DNA from: Methanosaeta sp. PtaU1.Bin060 | GTDB lineage: Archaea > Halobacteriota > Methanosarcinia > Methanotrichales > Methanotrichaceae | NCBI GenBank assembly: GCA_002067365.1 | Contig: MVRK01000046.1 | Coordinates: 1-54,017 of the forward strand | Direction of reading: 5' to 3' | DNA length: 54,017 nt | Notes under the pieces: model-generated | Databases searched by the model: none | The model's input: only the letters and a program-made list of their open reading frames with translations | What the model was told of the DNA's origin: nothing | Program-made: the position numbers and the translations under genes | Shown: in pieces, positions 37,992 through 51,205 of the stretch | How positions within the stretch are numbered: position 1 is the stretch's first letter | Layout of the letters: the number at the start of each line of letters is the position of its first letter

Positions 37992-39146
37992 TCAAACGCT
38001 CAGCTTGTCGGGCCAGATGCCGTGCAGGGCTCCGAGAGTCTTATCCACGAGGCTGTGAACGCCCTCGGCTGGATAGCCCGCTGAGAGCAGGTAGGACTCG
38101 ACGTGGTTGGGCACTGCGATGGACATCTGCTCTACCATGGAGACCGTCTGGAGGATGGTGTAGTCTTGGAGCCGGAAGGGGATGATCGCATCGGAGACTA
38201 TCAGCTCGAAGATCTCTGGGGAGATCGGCCTCTCCAGGCCTGAGAGGAATGCTTCGAGGATCTCGCTCGTCCACTCGTGCTTCTTGCCCTCGTCCTGGTA
38301 GGGGACCACAACGACCTCGCGGGTGTTCGCAAACTGTTCGACCAGCTGGCTTGGCGCGACATCTCCCCTGAAGATCAAATTCAGGAAGTTTGTATGGGGA
38401 ACAGTTGTTGGAACCTTGCTCGCGCGGATGGAGAAATTCACATCCTTGAAGACCGTCTGCGCATCAGTGCCCTGGTGGCCTGCTCCCTTGCCGAACTGAA
38501 TGGCGCTAGGCGAGGCGCGAACCACTGTGTGGGGGTCGCCATGCCTGCGGTCGATATTGCCGAGTATCGCAGTGAGGCCCAAGGGTCTTGCGGCCAGAGC
38601 CAGCCTTGAGAGGCCCGTGGTGTTGCAGCTTGTGCACTGCACCAGCTTTGGCTTGGCCTTGAGGAACATCGCATAGTTCTCCAGGCCGAAGAAGAACTCC
38701 CTGGACAGGTCAGCCTTGAGGTCGTCAGTGACCTTCACCTTCTTTGACTCCTCCAGAGCCTTCTGGATATCCTTTCTGTCTGCGCCGCCCATCAGGGAGA
38801 TGAAACAGCCGTGGGCGAGGCCTGCCTCGACATATGGCAGCTCCTCGTCGCCGGGAGTCCCCACCATGATGAAATCCGAGGCCTCGAAGAAGTCCTCGTA
38901 GCCGCCTTCGATCTTGACGCCTGCCTTCTCCCACTTCTCCTTGTCAGCGCTCTCGCTGACGAAGGCCCTGACTCCAAAAAGGCGGTTGAACTTGGCCACA
39001 ATAGACCTGGCACGTCCGTGAGGTCGGCGCAGGAGCACATTCAGGTCTCCTCCGATTCCTGCGGCCTCTTTGACCTTCTGCAGCGCAAGAATGGTTCGCT
39101 TGTTCTCTGTACCGTCAAACCCTACAAACCCGGCATTGGACTTCAA
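37992..39146 (-). CDS. Divergent type II GAPDH homologue
   Basis: The 384-aa protein keeps the active-site cysteine (C174) in CTSCNTTGLSRLALA and other archaeal GAPDH features (NIDRRHGDPHTVVRA). At its N-terminus the usual dinucleotide-binding loop (GYGTIGKR in type II GAPDH) is replaced by VGFDGTENKRTILALQ, so NAD(P) binding is questionable. The start is TTG (39146), with GGAGTG about 9 nt upstream. It could be a GAPDH paralogue with altered cofactor use or another aldehyde or acyl-phosphate function. It is cotranscribed with endA. Confidence 0.85.
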   Translation of the reverse strand: MKSNAGFVGFDGTENKRTILALQKVKEAAGIGGDLNVLLRRPHGRARSIVAKFNRLFGVRAFVSESADKEKWEKAGVKIEGGYEDFFEASDFIMVGTPGDEELPYVEAGLAHGCFISLMGGADRKDIQKALEESKKVKVTDDLKADLSREFFFGLENYAMFLKAKPKLVQCTSCNTTGLSRLALAARPLGLTAILGNIDRRHGDPHTVVRASPSAIQFGKGAGHQGTDAQTVFKDVNFSIRASKVPTTVPHTNFLNLIFRGDVAPSQLVEQFANTREVVVVPYQDEGKKHEWTSEILEAFLSGLERPISPEIFELIVSDAIIPFRLQDYTILQTVSMVEQMSIAVPNHVESYLLSAGYPAEGVHSLVDKTLGALHGIWPDKLSV

Positions 39147-39576
39147 GAATTCATCACTCCTGAAAGAGTGTCTTCAAGTGACCTTATTTTAAGCTTTCCG
39201 GAACGGCAGTTTGCGGTGAACCACTGCAACACGAATAATCAAGCAGATATGATTCACCCGAGGCATAAAGAAGCTCTGTCGTGATCAATGGGCATCTTGC
39301 AACCAAAACGGGCATTGCGACAGAGCGTCAGCCGAAAGCACACCGCCCGCAACCAGGTGCACCTGATAGTGGCGCTCCGAGGCGGGATGTAAAATGAGAA
39401 GGCCGAATCTGTTCATACTCGCCCTGGCCATGCTGCGCTGATCTCCCTTGGGCGGCGGCTGCGCAATGGGTGCTGCCGGGACGATGTGCATCGGCTCCGA
39501 CGAGGTTGATCTACTTACCGAAGAGCTGTACAGACAGGTCGTTCATGAAGAGATGTGAGTAAAAGCGAGGAAGTGC
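39147..39576. other. Intergenic region with possible degraded coding remnants
   Basis: No intact gene is supported. The plus strand reads MRRPNLFILALAMLR (start at 39401), TGA, then a frame ending GSDEVDLLTEELYRQVVHEEM; the minus strand has a 68-codon frame (39285-39491) beginning MHIVPAAPIAQPPP. None has a recognised family. It may be a decayed gene. The GAPDH-like promoter must lie at its left end. Confidence 0.35.
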
Positions 39577-39615
39577 CCCGCAAAAAGTGGGAGAAAATAG
39601 GCGTTTACCAACGCC
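39577..39615 (-). terminator. Hairpin and T-rich run ending the rpo-rps operon
   Basis: Just beyond the rps7 stop (39633), the minus strand has GGCGTT-GGTA-AACGCC (39615-39600) followed by T-rich stretches (ATTTTC, then CTTTTTG). This looks like an intrinsic terminator for the ribosomal/RNA polymerase operon. Confidence 0.5.
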
Positions 39616-39632
39616 CAACTAATTCTCCGATT

Positions 39633-40199
39633 TTATCTAGCAGCCTTTGCCACGCGCTCCACACTGTCCTTGTGGTTTATCGCGTAGCTCTTTACGTCGT
39701 AGTTCGCCGCGGCGATGATCTCATCCGCTAGCGCGGCCCCTGCCGACTTCTTTGTCTTGAAGGACGCCTGGCGTGCGCCCTTGGTGATGAACATGAGGGC
39801 TGTGTCAACCCTTCTCTGGGGTGCTGTATCCACAGCTTTTGGGACTGTTATGCCGCCGTACTTGAGCCGCACAACCTCCTCGCGCGGGCCAGCGTTGGCC
39901 ACAGCCTTGGCCAGAACAGTGAGCGGGTTCTCCTTCGTCCTCTTCTGAACTATGTCTAGAGCCGACTCGACGATGCCATAGGCCTTCAACTTCTTGCCTG
40001 TATTCTTCTCCTTTCGCATCATCTTGTTCACGAGGCGCTCGACGATGTGCTGCTCTGACTTCTTGAACTGCTGCTTGGCATGCCTGCCGCCTGAGTGCAT
40101 GACAGCCTTCGGCGCAAGGTTCATGTAGCCCTTGACGCTCAGGTCTGCGACCTCTACCTCAGCCGGATCCCATTTGCCGAAAACCTTCATCAGGATCAC
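39633..40199 (-). CDS. rps7: 30S ribosomal protein S7
   Basis: The 188-aa product is archaeal S7: [20 protein letters not shown] at the N-terminus, [20 protein letters not shown], and the RNA-binding [20 protein letters not shown] with [11 protein letters not shown]-like sequence. It binds the 3' domain of 16S rRNA. It overlaps rps12 by 4 nt and is the last gene before a terminator-like hairpin. Confidence 0.97.
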   Translation of the reverse strand: MILMKVFGKWDPAEVEVADLSVKGYMNLAPKAVMHSGGRHAKQQFKKSEQHIVERLVNKMMRKEKNTGKKLKAYGIVESALDIVQKRTKENPLTVLAKAVANAGPREEVVRLKYGGITVPKAVDTAPQRRVDTALMFITKGARQASFKTKKSAGAALADEIIAAANYDVKSYAINHKDSVERVAKAAR

Positions 40200-40624
40200 C
40201 TCACCGGCTTCTCCCTTCTTCCCTTCACCAGCTCGATCAGGGAGACGTTGTTCACGGCAATGACCTTGAATCTGACCCCCGGAATGTCGCCCATGGACCT
40301 TCCCATCCTGCCGCCGATGCGATCTATGATCACCTCATCGTGCTCGTCTATGAAGCCGATGGCTCCATCGCCCGGGGTAAAGGCAGTCACTTGCCTTCCG
40401 TTCTTTATGAGCTGAATTCTCACAGCCTTCCTGATGGCCGAGTTGGGCTGCTTGGCTTCTATTCCGACCTTCTCAAGAACAATCCCCCGCCCCATCGGCG
40501 CTCCGCCCAGCGGGTCAGCCTTGATCTTGCTTCCGGACATCCTTCTGATATACTTAGGATAGCTCCACCTCAGGGTCTTCCTATCACTCTCCAGCTTCCT
40601 GGCTGCATAGATTCCCTTTCCCAT
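40196..40624 (-). CDS. rps12: 30S ribosomal protein S12
   Basis: The 142-aa archaeal S12 contains [39 protein letters not shown] and the decoding-site loop [19 protein letters not shown]. It starts 49 nt after the NusA-like gene and overlaps rps7 by 4 nt. Streptomycin-site sequence PNSAIRK is present. Normal length. Confidence 0.97.
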   Translation of the reverse strand: MGKGIYAARKLESDRKTLRWSYPKYIRRMSGSKIKADPLGGAPMGRGIVLEKVGIEAKQPNSAIRKAVRIQLIKNGRQVTAFTPGDGAIGFIDEHDEVIIDRIGGRMGRSMGDIPGVRFKVIAVNNVSLIELVKGRREKPVR

Positions 40625-40673
40625 TCATTTCACCCGAGTAATCGCGATTTAATTCTCCATCTAATTTGATCCT

Positions 40674-41105
40674 TCATTGGATTATGATGTCATCTATGCC
40701 GTGATGCCTCTGCGCGAGCATCTTGGCCTTCAATATGTTGCGGCCATCCTTGCCGATGGCAATGCCTTTGTCCTTGTTCGCTACCTCTACATAAGCCAAT
40801 CGCTTATTGTTCTTGTTGACCACCATCACATTCTTTATGGCAGCCGGCTGGAAGAGGTTCTCCAGGAACTCCTTCGCGTCATCGCTGTGCTCGACGATCT
40901 CGATCTGCTTTCCCGTGGACTTCTTCACGCGGTTGATATTCGAGCCCTTTCTGCCTATGGCAGCGCCCATGTCTCCTTTTTTGATGACGAAGATGATGCG
41001 GTCGTTTCCATCATCCACTACACAGTCCCTGACCACTCCGCCGGTCAGGGACTCGAACAGCGCGATGTATCTTATTCCCTCAGTGGTGAGCTTGAACTCA
41101 CTCAT
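40674..41105 (-). CDS. nusA: Archaeal NusA-like KH-domain transcription factor
   Basis: The 143-aa product has two KH-like domains: MGAAIGRKGSNINRVKKSTG and KGIAIGKDGRNILKAKMLAQ, with GxxG loops. The archaeal NusA lacks the extra bacterial domains. It probably binds RNA to assist transcription elongation or termination. It overlaps rpl30e by 4 nt, in the classical rpo-operon order. Confidence 0.95.
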   Translation of the reverse strand: MSEFKLTTEGIRYIALFESLTGGVVRDCVVDDGNDRIIFVIKKGDMGAAIGRKGSNINRVKKSTGKQIEIVEHSDDAKEFLENLFQPAAIKNVMVVNKNNKRLAYVEVANKDKGIAIGKDGRNILKAKMLAQRHHGIDDIIIQ

Positions 41106-41410
41106 GTCTCAACACCCCGGATCTCCCGCTGCAGTGCCATGATCTCCGAGTCCCCTGGCTCGATAACTGCCAAGGTGGCTACGGAGAAGGGTTTCCCACA
41201 GGCAGATCCGAGGTCTTTGCCCATACCCTGATAGCCGTAAACCGGCACGTCCATGGTCTCAAGCTGCATCCGCACATCCTCTGGGCAGTCAGCAGCATAA
41301 ATCACAAGCTTCGCCTGCCCGCTCAAGCCTGTCTCAACTGTCCTGTTCGATCCAAGCACCACTTTTCCTGTTCTTAAGGAGCTTCTGAGAGCTCTGTCTA
41401 CGTTTATCAT
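41102..41410 (-). CDS. rpl30e: 50S ribosomal protein L30e
   Basis: The 102-aa product has MINVDRALRSSLRTGKVVLG, LVIYAADCPEDVRMQLETMD and FSVATLAVIEPGDS, all typical of L30e, an RNA-binding protein related to L7Ae. It begins 9 nt after rpoA2 and overlaps nusA by 4 nt. Normal length for archaea. Confidence 0.95.
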   Translation of the reverse strand: MINVDRALRSSLRTGKVVLGSNRTVETGLSGQAKLVIYAADCPEDVRMQLETMDVPVYGYQGMGKDLGSACGKPFSVATLAVIEPGDSEIMALQREIRGVET

Positions 41411-41419
41411 CCTATTACC

Positions 41420-45183
<3,764 letters not shown>

Positions 45184-45191
45184 GTTTCCAC

Positions 45192-47030
45192 CTAAACCGA
45201 GTCCTCCAGGATCAGCCTTGGGGCGACGCCTAGGGATTTGATCTCATCCAGCAGGAGCTTGAAGGCATAGCTCATCTCGACCTTGTAGATCTCAGTATCC
45301 GCGCCACATGTCGGGCAGAAGTCGGCATTCCGTCTCCTATCGTGAATGGCGATCATCCCGCAGTGGCTGCAGACAAGCTCCTCCACCCTGTCAGACTCAT
45401 CCACCAATCTCTCTTTCAGCGCCAGGGCTGCGCCGTGGGCGATTAAGACATCGCGCTCCATCTCTCCGAATCGCAGGCCGCCTTCTCTGGCGCGGCCCTC
45501 TGTCGGCTGGCGCGTCAGGACCTGCACCGGCCCGCGGGAGCGCGCGTGCATCTTGCCAGTGACCATGTGGTAGAGCTTCTGGTAGAGGATGACTCCTACG
45601 AAAACGTCTGCCATGACCTGCTCGCCCGTCGCCCCGTTGTAGAGGATCTCGCGGCCTGTATGGGAGAAGCCGAACTTCGTCAGGGCCGATCGCAGATCGG
45701 GCTCGTTCTCGCCCAAGAACGCAGTAGCGTCCACGAACCTCCCCTCCAGGGAGCCGACCTTTCCGCCGATCATCTCCAGGACGTGTCCGACAGTCATGCG
45801 GGAGGGGATGGCGTGGGGGTTGAGCAGCAGGTCAGGCACTATGCCCGACTCGGTGAAGGGCATGTCCTCCTGCGGCACTATCAGGCCCACCACACCTTTC
45901 TGCCCGTGCCTGGATGCGAACTTGTCGCCCAATTCTGGAACGCGCTGGTCACGGGTCTTGACCTTGGCCAGTCTGTTTCCGTCCTTGGACTCGGAGATGA
46001 TCACCAAATCGACGATGCCCTTCTCGTTGGATCGCATCCGCACAGATGTCTCTCTCCTCTGCTGGGGAGTGATCCCGAACTCGCTGGGCTCCTCCAGGAA
46101 CCTCGGGGGGCTTGTCTTGCCGATGAGCACGTCCGTCGGGCCCACATCGCAGCCAGGGTTGACGAGGCCGTCTGAGTCGAGCTGAGAGTAGGACTCAGCG
46201 CCCGTTGCGCCGCGCACATCCACGTCGGGTATCTCGAACTTGTCCTCCTGGCCGCCAGGATATTTTCTCTCCTCTGCCTCTGAGACCCTGAAGAAGTGGC
46301 TGCGCGCCAGACCTCGCTGAATAGAGCCCCTGTTCATCACCAGGGCATCCTCTATGTTGTACCCCTCGTAGGCCAGGACAGCCACGACGAAGTTCTGGCC
46401 CGCGGGCCTCTCATCGAAGCCGACAGACTTCGATGTCTTTGTCCTGACTATGCCCCTCTGGGGGCTGTTGAGATAATGACCGCGCGTGTCGGGCCGAAGC
46501 CTCATATTGGCCATGGACATCCCAAGGCACTGCTTGATCATGCCCGCGCCCATGGTGTTCCTGGGGCTGGCGTTGTGCTCTGGATAGGGCACGAGGCCAG
46601 CGGCAATCCCGAGGATGAGAGAGGGGTCCAGCTCCAGGTGGGTGTGCTCGGGGGTTATATCCTCCTCCCAGATGGCTATCAGGCTGTTCTCCTCCTCCTC
46701 GGCATCCAGGTACTCGATCAGGCCAGAGTGCACGAGGTCCTCGAAGGTCATCTCGCCGCGGGCCACGCGCGCCACATGCTCCTCTGTGACGAGGGCTCTG
46801 CCGTTCTCTACCACTATCAGCGGCCTGCGAGCACGCCCCGAGTCCGTGTTCATAAAGATATCGTTGGTATCCTCGAAGTAGGCCACATTCATCTGATTGC
46901 TTATGCTGCCAGCGCGCCTGAGGCGGCGCAGATTTTCGACCAACGCCTTCGGGTCCTCGCTATGTCCCACAATCTCGCCGTTAACATAAACCCTGGCAGC
47001 ACCACTCACCGACTCAGCCAACGTTACCAC
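45192..47030 (-). CDS. rpoB1: DNA-directed RNA polymerase subunit B'
   Basis: The 612-aa C-terminal part of the split B subunit has [60 protein letters not shown] and a zinc ribbon ([13 protein letters not shown] followed by FCPTCGAD). The B subunit split is typical of methanogens. It overlaps rpoB2 by 17 nt. The order rpoH-B''-B'-A'-A'' is complete. Confidence 0.97.
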   Translation of the reverse strand: MVTLAESVSGAARVYVNGEIVGHSEDPKALVENLRRLRRAGSISNQMNVAYFEDTNDIFMNTDSGRARRPLIVVENGRALVTEEHVARVARGEMTFEDLVHSGLIEYLDAEEEENSLIAIWEEDITPEHTHLELDPSLILGIAAGLVPYPEHNASPRNTMGAGMIKQCLGMSMANMRLRPDTRGHYLNSPQRGIVRTKTSKSVGFDERPAGQNFVVAVLAYEGYNIEDALVMNRGSIQRGLARSHFFRVSEAEERKYPGGQEDKFEIPDVDVRGATGAESYSQLDSDGLVNPGCDVGPTDVLIGKTSPPRFLEEPSEFGITPQQRRETSVRMRSNEKGIVDLVIISESKDGNRLAKVKTRDQRVPELGDKFASRHGQKGVVGLIVPQEDMPFTESGIVPDLLLNPHAIPSRMTVGHVLEMIGGKVGSLEGRFVDATAFLGENEPDLRSALTKFGFSHTGREILYNGATGEQVMADVFVGVILYQKLYHMVTGKMHARSRGPVQVLTRQPTEGRAREGGLRFGEMERDVLIAHGAALALKERLVDESDRVEELVCSHCGMIAIHDRRRNADFCPTCGADTEIYKVEMSYAFKLLLDEIKSLGVAPRLILEDSV

Positions 47031-48504
47031 CTACCGAAACCACGCCCAAATCGATTAAGATCTTCTTGATATCCTCATAATCATCCACGCCCTTGCTGAG
47101 CTCCACAGCCTGGGCGAAGTTCTTCACAAGACCGCAGTTGGGACCCTCGGGCGTCTCGCTGGGGCATATTCGTCCCCACTGGGTGGCATGCAGATCCCTC
47201 GCCTCGAAATGGGGCTGAGATCGGGATAATGGCGATATAACCCTGCGCAGGTGCGAGAGGGTTGCCATGTAGTCGGTCCTGTCAAGAAGCTGGGAGACGC
47301 CGGTTCTTCCACCGACCCAGTTTCCTGTGGCCAGGGGATGTATCATCCTCTCAGTCAGGACGTCAGCGCGAACAGTGGTCACAACATTCAGCTCCCTGTT
47401 CCTCATGCTCGCCCGCTCTAATTGGTATTTGATGTCCCTCGTCAAGCGGTTGAAGGCGACGCGGAAGAGATCCTCCATGAGATCGCCCGAGAGCTTCAGC
47501 CTCTTGTTGGAGTAGTGGTCCTTGTCATCCTCGCCTCGGCGCGCGAGCGCCAGCTCAAAGCACGCCTCTGCCATGCGGGAGAGGAAGAGGGCTTTAGCGT
47601 ACCGATCCTTCTCGTCAACGCCTATGTGAGGCAAGAGGTATCTGTCCAGGACATAGGCAGCCCTCTTCTTCTGATACTCCTTGGCCTGACCAGCGGCCAC
47701 ACGGGTGCCTATCTTCTCCAGCGCCTCCTCAGTCGTCGAGACCTCTGCCTCCTCGAGGTTCTCAAGCATGAACTTGATGATCTCTGGGTTGTCTGATACG
47801 GATTTCACTATATCCATGTCAGTCTCCAGCCCCAAGGAGCGCAGGAGAGTGATGAAGTTCAAACGGCCTGAGACCGATGGGAAGGAGACCTCGAGGATGG
47901 AGCGCCGGCCGCGTTCGACGATGACCAAGGAGCGGTAGCCCTGCCTCTGGGAGAAGACCTTTGCCACCTCGATGTTCTCGTCGTAGCGCTGGTTGTACTC
48001 CACGAGGATCTTGTTCGGGGCGAGGTCCTCCAAGGTCATGATCACGCGCTCTGAGCCGTTGACGACGAAATATCCTCCCGGGTCAGTCGGGTCCTCACCA
48101 AAGGAGATCATCTCGTCAGGCGTGAGGCCGTAGAGGTTGCACACTTTGGAGTTGAGCATTATGGGCAGCTCTCCGATCTTAGCCTCTATCGGGTCCTTCT
48201 CAGTCTCACCCTCGACGATCGTCATCTCCAGGTTGATGGGTGAGGAATATGTGAGGTTTCTCAGGCGGGCGTCATTGGGATAGAGCTTCTCGATAGAGCC
48301 ATCCGCCTCGCGTGCCACTGGTTTTTCCACACGGATCTTGCCGAGCCGAACATATGTGTTCTCTATGTTCGTCTCGATGATGCCGACCTCATCAATGACC
48401 TTCTGAAGGCCCCTGTCAATGAAATCGTTGAAGGAGTTGATGTGATGATGTACCAGCTTGTCCCTGGTAAAATAGGCGCTATAAAGAACATTCCTGTCGA
48501 GCAA
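47014..48504 (-). CDS. rpoB2: DNA-directed RNA polymerase subunit B''
   Basis: The 496-aa N-terminal part of the split B subunit includes [40 protein letters not shown] and [20 protein letters not shown]. The start is a TTG at 48504, preceded by AGGTGA about 5 nt away; there is no in-frame ATG near the conserved N-terminus. It lies 9 nt after rpoH. Confidence 0.95.
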   Translation of the reverse strand: MLDRNVLYSAYFTRDKLVHHHINSFNDFIDRGLQKVIDEVGIIETNIENTYVRLGKIRVEKPVAREADGSIEKLYPNDARLRNLTYSSPINLEMTIVEGETEKDPIEAKIGELPIMLNSKVCNLYGLTPDEMISFGEDPTDPGGYFVVNGSERVIMTLEDLAPNKILVEYNQRYDENIEVAKVFSQRQGYRSLVIVERGRRSILEVSFPSVSGRLNFITLLRSLGLETDMDIVKSVSDNPEIIKFMLENLEEAEVSTTEEALEKIGTRVAAGQAKEYQKKRAAYVLDRYLLPHIGVDEKDRYAKALFLSRMAEACFELALARRGEDDKDHYSNKRLKLSGDLMEDLFRVAFNRLTRDIKYQLERASMRNRELNVVTTVRADVLTERMIHPLATGNWVGGRTGVSQLLDRTDYMATLSHLRRVISPLSRSQPHFEARDLHATQWGRICPSETPEGPNCGLVKNFAQAVELSKGVDDYEDIKKILIDLGVVSVGGNVG

Positions 48505-48513
48505 AAGATCACC

Positions 48514-48750
48514 TTAGCCAATTACCAGCCTGTAAAAGATCGACTGCTTCGCCGTCGGGCTCTTTCTTATTACCTTTATGATGTCACCCACCTCTGCCCC
48601 GATCTCCTTAGCGGCTGGATCGCTGATGTGGATCTTGGGCAACTGAGGGGCCTCGATGCCGAATCTCCTGAGGACCTCCTCGCACTCTTCCGGGGCAAGG
48701 AGAATGTGCTCCGGAACCAGTTCATGATCTTTTACGGCAAACTTGGTCAC
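48514..48750 (-). CDS. rpoH: DNA-directed RNA polymerase subunit H
   Basis: The 78-aa product is archaeal RpoH (Rpb5 C-terminal homologue): HELVPEHILLAPEECEEVLR, PQLPKIHISDPAAKEIGAEV, GDIIKVIRKSPTAKQSIFYR. It is the first gene of the rpo cluster. The ATG at 48750 lies 53 nt after the tRNA-Lys on the same strand, and the promoter could be shared or lie in the short gap. Confidence 0.95.
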   Translation of the reverse strand: MTKFAVKDHELVPEHILLAPEECEEVLRRFGIEAPQLPKIHISDPAAKEIGAEVGDIIKVIRKSPTAKQSIFYRLVIG

Positions 48751-48803
48751 TCAAACCACCTTCTTTCCAGAAGAGCAGCAAACAGGCTCAAGGAAGCACC
48801 AAA

Positions 48804-48894
48804 CGGGCTTGAAGGGATTTGAACCCTCGACCACCTGGTATCTTCATACAAAAGTTTAAAAGCCAGACGCTCTGCCTAACTGAGCTACAAGCCC
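48804..48894 (-). tRNA. tRNA-Lys (TTT anticodon) with a 17-nt intron
   Basis: On the minus strand the cloverleaf folds with acceptor GGGCTTG/CAAGCCC, D arm GCTC/GAGC, anticodon stem TCTGG/CCAGG and T arm GAGGG-TTCAAAT-CCCTT. The mature form is 74 nt including the discriminator G. The anticodon TTT is at 48858-48860. A 17-nt intron (48840-48856) interrupts the anticodon loop at the canonical 37/38 position. The predicted splice motif has a central CTTT/GAAG helix flanked by 3-nt bulges TAA and ATA; the inner helix is weak. EndA encoded at 36929-37981 should remove it. Confidence 0.95.
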
Positions 48895-48981
48895 CCACGG
48901 TCTGGAACGCCTCGAGCCACTCTGACTGCACCAAACGAGAAATGAAAGCCTCCCACATAAAACTTTTTCCCTTGCACGGCC

Positions 48982-50145
48982 CTAGACAAGATGCACTAGC
49001 CGGGATATCTCCGTGCCAACCTCTGAGGTGGTTGAGCTTCCTCCCATATCGTAGGTCTTTATCCCACCTTCAAATAGGTTCCGCTCGATGGCCGCCACAA
49101 CATCCTTCGCGGCAGCCGCCTCGCCAAGGTGCTCCAGCAGCATCGCGCCCGCCCAGATGGTGGCGATGGGGTTCACCTTGTTCTGGCCTCTGTACTTGGG
49201 AGCTGAACCGTGGATGGGCTCGAACATGCTCGTGCCCTCAGGATTCAGGTTAGCGCCAGGAGCGAGGCCGAGGCCGCCCTGGATCATGGCTCCTAGATCC
49301 GTTATGATATCCCCGAACATGTTGGGAGCGACTATCACGTCGAACCACTCAGGGTTCTTGACGAACCACATTGTGATGGCGTCGACGAAGTTGAAGTCGT
49401 GCTTGACCTGCGGATATCCGGCTGCCACATCGAGAAAGACCTCTCTCCAGAAGCCGTAGATCTCGGAGAGGACATTGGCCTTGTCGACGCTGGATACCTT
49501 TTGGCCGCGCTTCATCGCGAGGTCGAAGGCGTACTTTATCACCCTGCGGCAGCCCTCCTTGCTCACCTCGCCTATCTGGTAGCCTATCTCCTCGCTGTCT
49601 GTGTCGACGTCCAGGCCGAACTTGATCTTGTAGAGGCTGCGCTTAACCTCGAAGTCGGCATGGCTTATTCCACGGCGCGCGCGGCTGCCGATGCCTATGT
49701 AGAAGTCCTCTGTGTTCTCGCGGACGACGACGAAGTCTATCTCCTTCGGACCCTTATCCTTCAGAGGAGTCCAGACTCCCTCCAGGAGCTTGACAGGGCG
49801 CAGGTTCACATACTGGTCAAGGTAAAAGCGCATGGAAAGAAGGATGCCCTTCTCAAGGACGCCCGGCTTAACACGGGGGTCGCCGATGGCTCCAAGGTAT
49901 ATGGCGCGATATTTTTCCAGCTCCTTCAGCGTCTCCTCTTCGATGACGGGCCCTTTGCTGATGTAAAACTCGCCGCTCTTGACGAGCTTTTCTTCCCTGA
50001 TCAGGGTTTCAGCGTCCAGCGGGTATTCAGTCCAATCGATGGAGAAGCCGTGTTTATCTGCGGCCGCCTCCAGAACCTTCTTGCCCTCGGCTATTATTTC
50101 AGGGCCTATGCCGTCACCTGGGATAACTGGTACTTTATAGTTCAT
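48982..50145 (-). CDS. leuB: Isopropylmalate/isocitrate dehydrogenase family (LeuB-like)
   Basis: The 387-aa decarboxylating dehydrogenase has [60 protein letters not shown] and [20 protein letters not shown]. It follows leuD by a 4-nt overlap, which points to 3-isopropylmalate dehydrogenase in leucine synthesis. Tartrate/homoisocitrate-type enzymes of the same family are alternatives. The C-terminus ([20 protein letters not shown]) is intact. NAD is the likely cofactor. Confidence 0.85.
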   Translation of the reverse strand: MNYKVPVIPGDGIGPEIIAEGKKVLEAAADKHGFSIDWTEYPLDAETLIREEKLVKSGEFYISKGPVIEEETLKELEKYRAIYLGAIGDPRVKPGVLEKGILLSMRFYLDQYVNLRPVKLLEGVWTPLKDKGPKEIDFVVVRENTEDFYIGIGSRARRGISHADFEVKRSLYKIKFGLDVDTDSEEIGYQIGEVSKEGCRRVIKYAFDLAMKRGQKVSSVDKANVLSEIYGFWREVFLDVAAGYPQVKHDFNFVDAITMWFVKNPEWFDVIVAPNMFGDIITDLGAMIQGGLGLAPGANLNPEGTSMFEPIHGSAPKYRGQNKVNPIATIWAGAMLLEHLGEAAAAKDVVAAIERNLFEGGIKTYDMGGSSTTSEVGTEISRLVHLV

Positions 50146-50636
50146 GCCAACACCTTGGCCACAGTCCGTCTGGTATATTCTACAAGGCCGCCCGCTTCGA
50201 CTATCTCCTTCAGGAAATCAGGGAGGGGCGTGGTTTTATAATATTCATCATTGGAGAGGTTGTGTATTACCCCTCTGTCCATGTCGATCTCCAGGGGATC
50301 TCCATCCCGAATCCTGTCCGTCTCGGAGCAGACGAAGAGGGGCAGACCGATATTGATGGCGTTTCTGAAGAAGATCCTGGCGAAGGACTTGGCCACAATG
50401 GCAGCCACGCCAGCGCCCTTGAGCGCCAGTGGCGCGTGCTCCCTGGAGGAGCCGCAGCCGAAGTTCTCACCGGCTACCACAAAGTCTCCTGGACGCACCT
50501 GGACAGCCATCTCCTCTCTGATCCCCTCGAAGAGATGACTTGCCAGCTCACCGGGATCGTTTATCACCAGATAGCGTCCGGGGATGATGGCATCCGTGTC
50601 AATGTCATCTCCAAATTTCCATGCTCTTCCAGCCAA
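50142..50636 (-). CDS. leuD: 3-isopropylmalate dehydratase small subunit (LeuD type)
   Basis: The 164-aa product has [40 protein letters not shown] and [20 protein letters not shown]. The specificity loop reads YLVI after GR; homoaconitase small subunits have YLRT at this place, so isopropylmalate isomerase is favoured. I chose TTG at 50636 because the family begins at [14 protein letters not shown] stands 9 nt upstream and a TATA-like box (50679-50689) would start transcription near 50653, downstream of the TTG at 50669. Its large-subunit partner is probably leuC at 24599. Confidence 0.85.
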   Translation of the reverse strand: MAGRAWKFGDDIDTDAIIPGRYLVINDPGELASHLFEGIREEMAVQVRPGDFVVAGENFGCGSSREHAPLALKGAGVAAIVAKSFARIFFRNAINIGLPLFVCSETDRIRDGDPLEIDMDRGVIHNLSNDEYYKTTPLPDFLKEIVEAGGLVEYTRRTVAKVLA

Positions 50637-50678
50637 AACGCTCAACTCCAAGGGTGGACTATTCTCCAATGAAGAAGG

Positions 50679-50689
50679 AATATATTAAA
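50679..50689 (-). promoter_or_regulatory. Probable promoter of the leuD-leuB pair
   Basis: The minus strand reads TTTAATATATT here. A start about 25-30 nt on (50650-50655) would give a very short leader holding the GGAG used for the TTG at 50636. Confidence 0.45.
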
Positions 50690-51205
50690 GTAATCCACGA
50701 AGGAGCGGCCATAATACCCCCTTCAGTCTTCGACAGTTCACTTCTCAGCGGTTGAGCGCAGGGAAAAATCCTCATCGCAGGCGATTGTGATCGCAGGGCT
50801 GGGCGCGAGGCCACCCTCATATGAATGATATGAATGCGCAAAGAGATTGAGATCAGCAGATGTGCAGGAGACTGCTGGGGGGGGCGCACGCATATAAGGG
50901 GAGCATTCGCGCCGCAGGCTATGGAGGGGATTTTTCCGGGCGCATCCAACTGTGGAGGCGTGCCTTCACTGGAGGCGGCACATATCTGCCGGCCGCTTGG
51001 ATGACCAAAGGGACTATAACCCTAAAGGGGGAAGGCAAGACTCCTGCCATGCTGCCAGAGATGGAGATTGCGCAGATGGAATGATCGAAGTTCAGAAAAT
51101 ACATCGGTGGCCCGATGGGGACGGCTCTTCGTCCTGGAAGGGTCATCTTGATAAATTAGGATGGAAATATGCAGTACCAATGCAATTATTTTGAGGTGCT
51201 CTGAC
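50690..51205. other. Intergenic region between leuD and the purP-like gene
   Basis: About 515 nt. The frames on either strand (for example 50860-51084) show no family resemblance and have no ribosome-binding site. The last 15 nt hold the GAGGTG ribosome-binding site (51193-51198) of the purP-like gene. I see no RNA gene. Confidence 0.45.

Noticed and set aside
39401-39545. UGA-interrupted (selenocysteine) gene
   Set aside because: No recognised selenoprotein sequence and no supporting RNA element; the flanking frames look degraded.
50860-51194. Small frames upstream of purP
   Set aside because: No ribosome-binding site and no family; likely leader or intergenic DNA.
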